Positions 51,125-58,893 of a DNA stretch of 64,000 nt are shown here, one piece after another (position 1 is the stretch's first letter; each line of letters opens with the position of its first letter). A program made the translations under genes and the position numbers. Source of the stretch: DASPHG01 sp963849605 (GTDB lineage Bacteria > Actinomycetota > Thermoleophilia > Solirubrobacterales > Thermoleophilaceae); contig CAWKHX010000002.1 of assembly GCA_963849605.1 (NCBI GenBank), positions 124,001 through 188,000 of the forward strand. Direction: 5' to 3'. The notes under the pieces were generated by a model. It was not told the DNA's origin. It was given only the letters and a program-made list of their open reading frames with translations, and did no database searches.

Positions 51125-54100
51125 CAGCCTCTTCTACCGAATGAGTGTGCCGCAGGCGCGACCGCGCGCAACTCCGCCCCGGCTTCGCTCGACCAGGTGC
51201 GGGGCGGCTCGATGTGGCGGACGTCGGCGACCGGCAGGTCCGGGCGCTCGAGCCGGCGGATGCCCGCGACCACGATGTTGGTGACGCCCTCGCGGTGTTC
51301 GACCTTGCCCTCGGCCAGCACGAGCGACTCGGCGCGGACCGCCAGGCGGAACCTGTCGTGGATCGGCGGCGGCACGATCAGGTTGATCGTGCCGTGCTCG
51401 TCCTCGAGCAGCATGAACGTGACGCCGTTCGCGGTGGCGGGGCGCTGGCGCGCGACGACGAGCCCCGCGACCTGCACCCGCGTCGCGTGGCGGGCGGTCG
51501 CGAGCTCGCGGCTCGAGAGGACACCGGCCGGGAGCTCGGGGCGCATCAGCTCGAGCGGATGCGAGTCGACCGTGACCTTGGTCGAGCCGTAGTCGGCGAT
51601 CAGGAGCTCCCACGGCGTCATCTCGCGCAGGCGCGGCGCGTCGTTCGGCTCGAGCGGCAGCGCCAGCTGGACCGGGCCGGCCTCCGCGCGCGGCTCGAGC
51701 GGGAGCGCAGCCGCGGTCACCCCGAGCTGCCACAGCGCGGTGCGGCGGCGCACCGCCGCCGGGCCGTCCACCAGCGAGTCGCAGGCGCCCGCCCACGCGA
51801 GCCGCTGGAGCGTGTCGCTGCATGCGCCGCAGCGCGCGGCCAGGTCCGCGAGCGAGCGGAACGGGCCGCCCCGCTCGCGCTCGGCGACGATCGCCTTGAC
51901 GGCCTGGGCACGCACGCCGTTCACGTAGCCGAGCCCGATCCGCACCGCGCCGTCCTCGACATGGCATTCGACCCGGCTGCGAACCGCGTCGGGCGCGTGC
52001 ACGACGATGTCGCGCCGCTGCGCCTCGTGCACGAGCGCGTCGGACGGGTAGAAGCCCATCGGCTGCTCGTTCAGCAGGCCGCACAGGAACTCGGGCCCGT
52101 AGTGCTCGCGCAGCCAGGCCGACTGGTAGGCCAGCAGCGCGAAGGCGGCCGAGTGCGACTTCGGAAAGCCGAAGCCCGAGAAGCCGACGATCTGGCCATA
52201 GACACGCTCCGCGACCTCGCGCGAAGCGCCGTTGGCCATCCCGCCCTCGATGAACTTCTGCTCGTACGCGCGCATGGCCGCCTCCGAGCGCGCGCGGCTC
52301 ATCGCGCGCCGCAGGCCCTCCGCCTCGCCGGCGGTGAAGCCCGCGAACGACATCGCCACCTCGATCACCTGGTCCTGGAAGACGATCGCGCCGAGCGTGT
52401 CGGCGAGGACGGACTCGAGCGACGGGTGCTCGTAGGGGACGCGATAGCCGGGGTCCGCGCGCAGCGCCTTGCGCCGCTCGATGTAGGGATGAACCGCGCC
52501 GCCGATGATCGGGCCGGGCCGGACGAGCGCCACCTGCACGGTGAGGTCGTCGAGCGATTCGGGCTTCGTGCGCACGAGCATCTGCATCTGCGCGCGGCTC
52601 TCGATCTGGAACGTGCCGGTGGTATCGGCGCGCTGGATCGAGGCATAGACGCGCTCGTCCTCGAAGTCGATCCGCGACAGGTCGATCACCTCGCCGCGAG
52701 TGCGCGCGACCTCGGACACGCAGCGCTCAACCGCCGACAACATCCCGAGCCCAAGCAGGTCGATCTTCAGGAAGCCGGCGTCCGCGCATGACTCCTTGTC
52801 CCAGTGGACCATCTGTCTGCCCTCCATCGCGGCCGGCTGGATCGGGCAGATGTCGATCAGCGGGCGCGTCGAGATGACCATGCCGCCCGGGTGCTGCGAG
52901 ACGTGACGCGGGAGGTTGTTCGCGTCCTGCACCAGCCGCACGAGCGCCCGCCAGCGCGGCGTCTCGACCCGCGCGCGGCCGAGCGCCTGCGCGAAGTCCT
53001 CGCCGATGTCGCCTCCGTTCCACGGGTCAGCGGCGCGCGCCGCCCGCTCGATCTCGCCGGCGGGAAGTCCGAGCGCCTTGCCGAAGTCGCGGATCGCCGA
53101 GCGGTTGCGGTAGGTGGAGAACGAGGCGACGAGCGCCGAGTGCTCGTGGCCGTAGCGCTCGTGGACGCGCGGGATCAGGGTCTCGCGTATGTCGCGCGGG
53201 AAGTCGAGGTCGATGTCGGGCAGCGCCTTCAGGTCCTCGTTCAGGAAGCGGCCGAGCGACAACCTGTTCTCCACCGGGTCGACGTGCGACAGGCCGGTCA
53301 GGAAGCAGACGATCGAGGCGACGCTCGATCCCCTGCCGCGGCCCGGCGGCAACACCGCGCGCGCGGCGTCCGCCCCGCGCACCTCGGCCGCCACCTCACG
53401 CGCGAGGTCCAGAAGGTCGCGGTGGAGCAGGAAGAACCCCGACAGCCCGAGCGACCTGATCACGTTCAGCTCCTCGACCAGGCGGGCGCGGGCCTCGGCG
53501 TGACTCGCCCGGCCCGCAAAGCGCTCCTCGACCAGGGCGGCGCACAGCTCCGCGAGCTTCCGGTCGGCCGCCTCGTCCTCGGAGCCCGGGTAGCGGTAGC
53601 CGAGGTCCTGGGTGAGGTCGAAGCGAAGCCGCTCCGCGAGCCGGCCCGACTCGTGCACCGCCTCCGGCATGTCGCGAAAGCGCTCCGCCATCGCCTCCGG
53701 CGGCGCGAGGACATGGGAGGAGTTCCCGCGCCGGCGCGGCTCCGACTCGTCGAGCGTCGTGCCGAGCCTGACGGCGACGAACACGTCCTGGAGCGGCGCC
53801 CGTGCGCGCGCGTGCGCGTGGACGTTGCCGGTGGCGACCGTTTCGACCCCGAGCCGCTCGGCGAGCTGCGCGAGCAGGCGGTTGCGGCGGCGGTCACGGC
53901 GGCCGTAGGGGCGCTGCAACTCGACACGCAGGTTGTCGCGGCCGAAGACCTCGACGAGCCGCTCGCCGGCCGTCCTCGCCGCCGCGTGACGGCTCCGCTC
54001 GATTCGCCTCGCGAGCACGCCGTCACGCGCGCAGCCGGTCAGGCAGACGAGGCCGTCGGCGTGGCTCTCGATCGCATCCAGCGCCACTCTCGGCGCGAGC

Positions 54101-54399
54101 CGGTCGGGCTCATACGCCCGAGTCAGGAGCCGACAGAGGTTCCGGTAGCCGGCCGCGTTCTCGCACAGAAGCGTCAGGTGGTGGCCGTCGTCGAGCGTCA
54201 TCTCGGCGCCCGTGATCGGGCGGATCCCGAGCGCGGTGAGCGCCTGCGCCATCTCCATCGCGCCGTGCAGCCCGTCGTGATCGGTCAGCGCGAGCGCCTC
54301 GTGGCCCTGCTCCGCGGCCGCATTGGCGAGCTCCACCGGATGTGATGCGCCGTCGAGGAACGAGAAGGCCGAATGGCAGTGGAGCTCGACATAAGGCAT
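51124..54399 (-). CDS. dnaE2: Error-prone DNA polymerase DnaE2
   Basis: 1091 residues from the ATG at 54399, next to a LexA box. The PHP domain begins YVELHCHSAFSFLDGASHP. The polymerase palm carries LPDIDLDFPRDIRE and later AAMEGRQMVHWDKESC; fingers and HhH follow (FQDQVIEVAMSFAGFTAGEA, GFSGFGFPKSHSAAFALLAY); a C-terminal OB domain is HATRVQVAGLVVARQRPATA. DnaE2 carries out damage-induced mutagenic synthesis with ImuB. It heads a coupled operon with DUF72, FIST and STAS. An in-frame GTG 18 bases upstream, inside the operator, is an alternative start. Confidence 0.95.
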   Translation of the reverse strand: MPYVELHCHSAFSFLDGASHPVELANAAAEQGHEALALTDHDGLHGAMEMAQALTALGIRPITGAEMTLDDGHHLTLLCENAAGYRNLCRLLTRAYEPDRLAPRVALDAIESHADGLVCLTGCARDGVLARRIERSRHAAARTAGERLVEVFGRDNLRVELQRPYGRRDRRRNRLLAQLAERLGVETVATGNVHAHARARAPLQDVFVAVRLGTTLDESEPRRRGNSSHVLAPPEAMAERFRDMPEAVHESGRLAERLRFDLTQDLGYRYPGSEDEAADRKLAELCAALVEERFAGRASHAEARARLVEELNVIRSLGLSGFFLLHRDLLDLAREVAAEVRGADAARAVLPPGRGRGSSVASIVCFLTGLSHVDPVENRLSLGRFLNEDLKALPDIDLDFPRDIRETLIPRVHERYGHEHSALVASFSTYRNRSAIRDFGKALGLPAGEIERAARAADPWNGGDIGEDFAQALGRARVETPRWRALVRLVQDANNLPRHVSQHPGGMVISTRPLIDICPIQPAAMEGRQMVHWDKESCADAGFLKIDLLGLGMLSAVERCVSEVARTRGEVIDLSRIDFEDERVYASIQRADTTGTFQIESRAQMQMLVRTKPESLDDLTVQVALVRPGPIIGGAVHPYIERRKALRADPGYRVPYEHPSLESVLADTLGAIVFQDQVIEVAMSFAGFTAGEAEGLRRAMSRARSEAAMRAYEQKFIEGGMANGASREVAERVYGQIVGFSGFGFPKSHSAAFALLAYQSAWLREHYGPEFLCGLLNEQPMGFYPSDALVHEAQRRDIVVHAPDAVRSRVECHVEDGAVRIGLGYVNGVRAQAVKAIVAERERGGPFRSLADLAARCGACSDTLQRLAWAGACDSLVDGPAAVRRRTALWQLGVTAAALPLEPRAEAGPVQLALPLEPNDAPRLREMTPWELLIADYGSTKVTVDSHPLELMRPELPAGVLSSRELATARHATRVQVAGLVVARQRPATANGVTFMLLEDEHGTINLIVPPPIHDRFRLAVRAESLVLAEGKVEHREGVTNIVVAGIRRLERPDLPVADVRHIEPPRTWSSEAGAELRAVAPAAHSFGRRG

Positions 54400-54400
54400 A

Positions 54401-54414
54401 CGAACATATGTTCG
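54401..54414 (-). promoter_or_regulatory. LexA (SOS) box of the dnaE2 operon
   Basis: CGAACATATGTTCG is a perfect actinobacterial SOS palindrome. It lies one base before the ATG of dnaE2 and leaves no room for a Shine-Dalgarno sequence. Confidence 0.93.
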
Positions 54415-54474
54415 CACAGTGATCCGGATTCGGACACCCTGCGGATAAGGGGGACCAAGCCAAGGGAGGAACAG

Positions 54475-54939
54475 ATGAACCTGAAAAGAGCTCTGGTGCC
54501 GCTGGCCGTCGTGGCGGCGCTCGGAATTGCAGCGTGTGGAGACGACGATGACGACGACAGCGGCTCGGCCGACACCGAGGCGACGGTCACCTTCGTCTCG
54601 CCCACCGAGGGCGAGATGACCGGGGACTCGGTCACGGCCGAGGTCGACATCGAGGGGTTCCAGCTCGCCGCCGGCAGTGTCGGCATGGCCAATACGCCGA
54701 ACCAGGGGCATCTCCACTTCTCGCTCGACGGCGGGAAGTTCGACACGCCCAAGTACTCGGGGGCGAACGGGAAGCTCGCCGTGCAGCTCGGCGTCGACGG
54801 CCAATACTCGCCGTCCACCGAGCCCACGATCACCTACAGCGCGCTGCCGAAGGGCGACCACACGCTCGAGGTGGACCTCGTCAACAACGACCACTCGGAG
54901 ACGGGAACGACCGCCTCCACCACGTTCACGGTCGACTAG
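54475..54939 (+). CDS. Secreted lipoprotein with a single beta-sandwich domain
   Basis: 154 residues with AGGAGGA 4-5 bases before the ATG. Lipobox ALGIAACGDD with Cys at residue 21, followed by a run of aspartates. The mature part (ATVTFVSPTEGEMTGDSVTA, GHLHFSLDGGKFDTPKYSG, YSALPKGDHTLEVDLVNNDHS) looks like a DUF4399-type or other Ig-like domain; the His-rich GHLHFSLD could hold metal. It is transcribed divergently from dnaE2 and directly precedes the cupredoxin gene. Confidence 0.78.
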   Translation: MNLKRALVPLAVVAALGIAACGDDDDDDSGSADTEATVTFVSPTEGEMTGDSVTAEVDIEGFQLAAGSVGMANTPNQGHLHFSLDGGKFDTPKYSGANGKLAVQLGVDGQYSPSTEPTITYSALPKGDHTLEVDLVNNDHSETGTTASTTFTVD

Positions 54940-54942
54940 CCG

Positions 54943-55257
54943 ATGCGTCCCGCCGGACTCGCAGTCGCTGCCGTGCTTGGAACTCTCGCCTCCGGGTGCG
55001 GCAGCGACGACTCGCCTCCGGATTCGATCGCGATGCAGGACTTCGAGTTCTCGCCGCTCGAATTCGAGGCGAAGGTCGGCGAGACGGTGACATGGGAGAA
55101 CGAAGGCGAGCAGATCCACAACGTGAAGGGCAAGGGCTTCTTCTCGCGCGGGATGGATCCGGGTGCCTCCTACGAGTTCACGTTCGACCGGAGCGGCACC
55201 TACGAGTACGTGTGCACGCTGCATCAGCAGATGCATGGGGAGATCGTCGTCCGCTAG
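54943..55257 (+). CDS. Cupredoxin (plastocyanin-like) lipoprotein
   Basis: 104 residues. Lipobox TLASGCGSDD with Cys at 19. The type-1 copper ligands are visible as the His of QIHNVKG and the Cys, His and Met of YVCTLHQQMHGE. The protein should carry electrons or hold copper outside the membrane. It starts four bases after the preceding lipoprotein stop, so the two may act together in copper handling; no oxidase gene is adjacent. Confidence 0.9.
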   Translation: MRPAGLAVAAVLGTLASGCGSDDSPPDSIAMQDFEFSPLEFEAKVGETVTWENEGEQIHNVKGKGFFSRGMDPGASYEFTFDRSGTYEYVCTLHQQMHGEIVVR

Positions 55258-55272
55258 CTATCGTCGCGCCGC

Positions 55273-56085
55273 ATGATCTGGCTGGCGATGGCGATGGCCG
55301 CGGTCACGCCCGGCGCTTATGACACGGCCGTCCACCTGTCGCGTGACATCGGCTCGCGGCCGGCGGGGAGCCGCGCCGAGCTGCGCGCCCACCGCTACGT
55401 CAAGCGGCGCTTCGAGCGGGCCGGGCTCGAGACGACCTATACGCGCTTCCGCGTGCCGAACCGCGGCCGTGGCTGGTCGCGCAACGTCGTGGGCTCCTAC
55501 GACGGCCCGCACCGCTGCCTGAAGATCGTGATGGGGCATACCGACAGCGTCCCGGCGGGGCCGGGGGCGGTCGACAATGCCTCGGGCGTCGGCGTCATCG
55601 TGGCGCTGGCGCGTAGGTTGCGGGCGATCCACCCGTACTGCGACGTGTGGCTCGTCGCGACCGGCGCCGAGGAACGCCCCTACACCGGGCAAGCTGATCA
55701 CCTCGGCGCGCGCCGGCTCGTCAAGTACGTCCGCCAGCAGGACAGCGCGCGGCGCTTGCGGTACGCGTTCTCGCTCGACATGGTCGGCCGCGGCGGGCGC
55801 TTCCAGATCAGCTCGCCGCACTCGGGGCCGCGGCCGCGCGTCGAGGGCCAGGCGCTCGCCGCCGGGCGCCGCGAGGACGTCACGCTCCGCTTCTCGGCTG
55901 ACTCCGGCACCGGCAACTCGGACCACCGGGAGTTCGAGCTCGCCGGGCTGCCCGGCATGGTCATGCACCTGTGGCACGGGCTCGAGCCCTGCTACCACTC
56001 GAGCTGCGACACCTGGCAGCGGCTGCAGCGGCGCTCGCTGCGGCGCACGCAGCGCGTGGTCGAGGAAGTGCTGCGCCGGCGCTAG
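55273..56085 (+). CDS. M28-family metallopeptidase
   Basis: 270 residues. The zinc site is MGHTDSVPAGPGAVDNASG (His, then bridging Asp), ATGAEERPYT (catalytic and ligand Glu), LDMVGRGG (Asp) and ACYHSSCDTWQ-like CYHSSCDTW (His). It resembles exported aminopeptidases, but the N-terminal hydrophobic part (IWLAMAMAAVTPGA) is short, so export is uncertain. It follows the cupredoxin by 15 bases in the plus-strand group. Confidence 0.87.
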   Translation: MIWLAMAMAAVTPGAYDTAVHLSRDIGSRPAGSRAELRAHRYVKRRFERAGLETTYTRFRVPNRGRGWSRNVVGSYDGPHRCLKIVMGHTDSVPAGPGAVDNASGVGVIVALARRLRAIHPYCDVWLVATGAEERPYTGQADHLGARRLVKYVRQQDSARRLRYAFSLDMVGRGGRFQISSPHSGPRPRVEGQALAAGRREDVTLRFSADSGTGNSDHREFELAGLPGMVMHLWHGLEPCYHSSCDTWQRLQRRSLRRTQRVVEEVLRRR

Positions 56086-56106
56086 CTTCGGATATCGTCG
56101 CGGCCC

Positions 56107-56436
56107 ATGGCGAACAAGCTGATGGAGGCGCTCGACCCGCGGGTGCCGATCTACCGCGACAGCTACAACGAGTACTTCGTCGTGATCCTCTCGGCCGGAG
56201 GCGCGGTCGCCGGCACCGCGGTGCCGCTCTACATTGTCATGGCGATCCTCGACGACCTGTGGTCGCCCGGCGTCTTCATCGCCGGCTGCGTCGTCTTCGA
56301 GCTGACCGTGATCTTCGGCCTCGCGCGCCCGCAGATGAAGCCGCTCGAGCGGATCGGATGGGTGCTCCTGTGGGGCGCTGTCACCGCGGCGCTCGCGGCC
56401 TGCTTCTACTACCTGGTCGCCGAGCCGACGCTCTAG
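56107..56436 (+). CDS. Small membrane protein, three helices
   Basis: 109 residues. After a soluble N-terminus (ALDPRVPIYRDSYNEYF) come three helices: VVILSAGGAVAGTAVPLYIV, VFIAGCVVFELTVIFGLAR and WVLLWGAVTAALAACFYYLV. No family or function recognised. It starts 21 bases after the peptidase stop and ends five bases before the hydrolase start, consistent with an operon. Confidence 0.72.
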   Translation: MANKLMEALDPRVPIYRDSYNEYFVVILSAGGAVAGTAVPLYIVMAILDDLWSPGVFIAGCVVFELTVIFGLARPQMKPLERIGWVLLWGAVTAALAACFYYLVAEPTL

Positions 56437-56440
56437 CCGC

Positions 56441-57328
56441 GTGCTGCCCGAGGACCTCCCTGTCGAGGGTGTCGAGGTCGAGCACCGCTACGTGGACGCC
56501 CGCGGCCTGCGCGTGCACGTCGCTCTGGCCGGGCCGGAGAGCGGCGATCCCGTCGTGCTCGTGCACGGGTGGCCCCAGCACTGGTGGGCCTGGCGCGCAG
56601 TGATACCCGCCCTCGTCGACGCGGGATACCGATGCATCTGCCCCGACCTGCGCGGGCACGGCTGGACGGACGCGCCTCCCGACGGCTACGAGAAGGAGCA
56701 GTTCGCAAGCGACGTGCTTGCGACCCTCGACGAGCTCGGTGTCGAGCGGTTCAAGTTGATCGGCCACGACTGGGGCGGCTTCGCGTCGTTCCTGATGGCG
56801 CTGCGGGCGCCGGCGCGGGTGGACAAGCTGCTGGCCGTCTCGATCATCCACCCGTGGATACAGCGCCAGGGCGGTCCGGTCGACCTGATCAAGGGTCTGC
56901 TCAACGCGAGCTACCAGTTCGTGATCGCAAGCCCGGTGGTCGGGCGGCAGGTGGTTCAGCGGACCCCGTTCATCAAGACGGCACTCAGCCGCGGATCGGC
57001 CCACGGGCTTCCTGACGACGTCAGCCGGGCATACGCCGACCGCTGGAAGGAGCCGGATCGCGCGAGCGCAACCGTTGCGATCTACCGCGCCTTCCTGCTG
57101 CGCGAGCTCAACGCGATCCTGCGCGGCCGCTATCGCGACAACCGGCTCCGGGTGCCGACCGTCCTCGTCTACGGAGCGCGCGACCCGGTAATCGGCGGAG
57201 AGCGGCTGGTCGGCTGGGAGGAGCACGCGGACGACATGCGCGTGGTTGAAATCGAGGGCGGCCACTGGCTCCTCGACGAGCAGCCCGCGGCCGTGGCGCA
57301 GCAGGCGCTCGCGCTGTTCAGCCGCTGA
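56441..57328 (+). CDS. Alpha/beta hydrolase (epoxide-hydrolase-like)
   Basis: 295 residues. HGWPQHWWAWRAVIP provides the oxyanion-hole region, KLIGHDWGGFASFLMAL the nucleophile Asp in the GxDxG elbow, YGARDPVIGG the acid and GGHWLLDE the catalytic His. An Asp nucleophile with HGWP is characteristic of epoxide hydrolases and related dehalogenases; the physiological substrate is unknown. GTG start. A palindromic element begins right after the stop. Confidence 0.88.
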   Translation: MLPEDLPVEGVEVEHRYVDARGLRVHVALAGPESGDPVVLVHGWPQHWWAWRAVIPALVDAGYRCICPDLRGHGWTDAPPDGYEKEQFASDVLATLDELGVERFKLIGHDWGGFASFLMALRAPARVDKLLAVSIIHPWIQRQGGPVDLIKGLLNASYQFVIASPVVGRQVVQRTPFIKTALSRGSAHGLPDDVSRAYADRWKEPDRASATVAIYRAFLLRELNAILRGRYRDNRLRVPTVLVYGARDPVIGGERLVGWEEHADDMRVVEIEGGHWLLDEQPAAVAQQALALFSR

Positions 57329-57332
57329 TTGC

Positions 57333-57382
57333 GGTGAACGTCCATATTGCCCCCCTATAAGGGGGTGAAATGGACGTTCACC
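57333..57382. repeat. Long palindrome GGTGAACGTCCAT family
   Basis: Perfect 13-bp arms GGTGAACGTCCAT (57333-57345) and ATGGACGTTCACC (57370-57382), with further pairing inside (CCCCC against GGGGG around TATAA). It starts five bases after the hydrolase stop and lies before the convergent DUF6504 gene, so it may act as a bidirectional terminator. Confidence 0.8.
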
Positions 57383-57415
57383 CAGATCCCTCCTCCCGAC
57401 GACGTTGGGAACCCG

Positions 57416-57667
57416 CTATGCGCGCTGCTCGAACCAGCGCCTGCGCACGATGTCGAAGAACACGACGACGTTGCGCCCGCTCTCGAGCACGCACTCGAAG
57501 TAGCGCCTGCGCAGCGGCCGCCCTGTCCACCAGCGGTCCTCGACCACCCATTCCTCGAGCACCCACTCGACGGCGAGCGCATCGACGGCCGAGGGCACGC
57601 CGCGCGCCCCGGGACGGACGCGCGCCGGGCGCGGCGCGCCGATGCCGGTGACGGTCCGGCTAGGCAT
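57416..57667 (-). CDS. DUF6504 family protein
   Basis: 83 residues from the ATG at 57667, overlapping the imuB stop by 8 bases. The core is VDALAVEWVLEEWVVEDRWW, then RRYFECVLESGRNVVVFFD and IVRRRWFEQRA. Proteins of this family travel with imuB and dnaE2 in actinobacteria and are thought to belong to the mutasome region, but no activity is established. It must be co-transcribed with imuB from the LexA-controlled promoter. Confidence 0.82.
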   Translation of the reverse strand: MPSRTVTGIGAPRPARVRPGARGVPSAVDALAVEWVLEEWVVEDRWWTGRPLRRRYFECVLESGRNVVVFFDIVRRRWFEQRA

Positions 57668-58847
57668 CCGTCCAGGGAGCGAGCAGCGCGCGCCGCTCGG
57701 GCAAACGGGAGTCGGGGTCGACCTCGAGGACGCGCATCGCGGCATCGTCGCCGGCGGCCTGGCGAGCCTGGTGGACCGCCTCGTTCAGCCGCGTGCGGCG
57801 AGTCGAGTCGCGCTCCTCCAGGAGACGGCCCTGGTTATGGGCCGGCGGCCCGAACGCCTCGACCTCGAGCGCGAGCGAGTCGGCGGGTGCCGGCAGCTCG
57901 GCGAGCTTCGGCGCGAGCACGGTCCTGAGCCGGCCGGCATCGGCGCTGGCCTCGCGCAGGGTCACACGCGTGCGCCAGGTGCCGCCGGCGACGAAGCGCG
58001 CGGAGAGTGCGGCGGCGCGCAGCGAGCGGCCGCGGCGCTCCGGCCGTGCGAGCACGCGCGCGACGAGCAGCTCGAGCGCGCGCTCGAGTTGCTGGCCGAG
58101 CGCCGCCTCCGGGAGCTCGAGCCGTTCGAGCACGGGCTCGGCCGGGCGCCGCGGCTCGAGCGGTGTGTCGCGGCCACGCGCGAGATCCAGCGCGAGCAGG
58201 CCGGGATGGCCGAAGCGCTCCGCGACGGCCGGCGCCGGCAGGCCCGACAGCTCGCCCAGCGTGCGGATGCCGAGCCGCTCGAGCGTGTCCGCCACGACCC
58301 CGAGCTCCGGGCGCGCGCGCAGGAACGACACCGGCAGCGGCGCGAGCCAGGCGCGCACACCGCCCGCCGGGACGACCTCGGCGCGCCGCGGCCGCGCCCG
58401 TCGCGCCGCCGCATACGCCGAGAAGCGGCTCGGCCCCGCGCCCAGGCGGATGCCACGCCCGAGCGCCCGTCGCGCGGCGGCGAGCACCCCCTCGAGGTGC
58501 CCGCCGTGGATCCCGCGCAGACCGTCCGCCTCGAAGAACGCGCACCCGGGGTGGTCCGACTCGACGGCGGCGCCGATCGCCTCGAGCCGGTCGAGCACCT
58601 CGCGCCACAGCGCGCGGACACCCTCAGGGTCGGGCGGCGCGAGCCTCAGCTCGGGACAGCGGGCGAGCGCCTCCCCCACCCGCATCCCGGGACTGACGCC
58701 GAACGCCTCGGCCGCCGCCGAAACCTCGCCGACCATCTGCTCACGTCCGGCCTCTGGCGCGAGCGCGACCGGCTCGGCGAGCATCGCCCTCCTGTCCCCG
58801 ACCGCAGCCAAGAGCTCGAAGCGGGGATAGAGGACGCTGACGACCAT
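57660..58847 (-). CDS. imuB: ImuB-like Y-family polymerase homologue (catalytically degenerate)
   Basis: 395 residues from the ATG at 58847. It has the Y-family layout, with palm (VSVLYPRFELLAAVGDRRAM), EVSAAAEAFGVSPGMRVGEA, a helix-hairpin-helix (LGIRTLGELSGLPAPAVAER) and a little-finger domain. The catalytic DVDAF and SxDE motifs are missing (LYPRF and FFEADG instead), as in ImuB proteins that scaffold DnaE2. No imuA gene is in the window. Downstream is DUF6504. An in-frame GTG 18 bases upstream is an alternative start. Confidence 0.87.
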   Translation of the reverse strand: MVVSVLYPRFELLAAVGDRRAMLAEPVALAPEAGREQMVGEVSAAAEAFGVSPGMRVGEALARCPELRLAPPDPEGVRALWREVLDRLEAIGAAVESDHPGCAFFEADGLRGIHGGHLEGVLAAARRALGRGIRLGAGPSRFSAYAAARRARPRRAEVVPAGGVRAWLAPLPVSFLRARPELGVVADTLERLGIRTLGELSGLPAPAVAERFGHPGLLALDLARGRDTPLEPRRPAEPVLERLELPEAALGQQLERALELLVARVLARPERRGRSLRAAALSARFVAGGTWRTRVTLREASADAGRLRTVLAPKLAELPAPADSLALEVEAFGPPAHNQGRLLEERDSTRRTRLNEAVHQARQAAGDDAAMRVLEVDPDSRLPERRALLAPWTDA

Positions 58848-58848
58848 A

Positions 58849-58862
58849 CGAACGTATGTTCG
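58849..58862 (-). promoter_or_regulatory. LexA (SOS) box of the imuB operon
   Basis: CGAACGTATGTTCG, one base before the imuB ATG, with the same placement and flanks as at dnaE2. Confidence 0.93.
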
Positions 58863-58893
58863 CACAGGAGACCGCCGCCGTGGGCGCCTGATT

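Noticed and set aside
54400..55236. N-terminal extension of DnaE2 by 280 residues
   Set aside because: Antisense to lipoprotein and cupredoxin genes and disrupted by a LexA box; the PHP domain starts right at 54399.
57660..58847. Active DNA polymerase IV
   Set aside because: The catalytic aspartate and SxDE motifs are absent; context and operator indicate ImuB.
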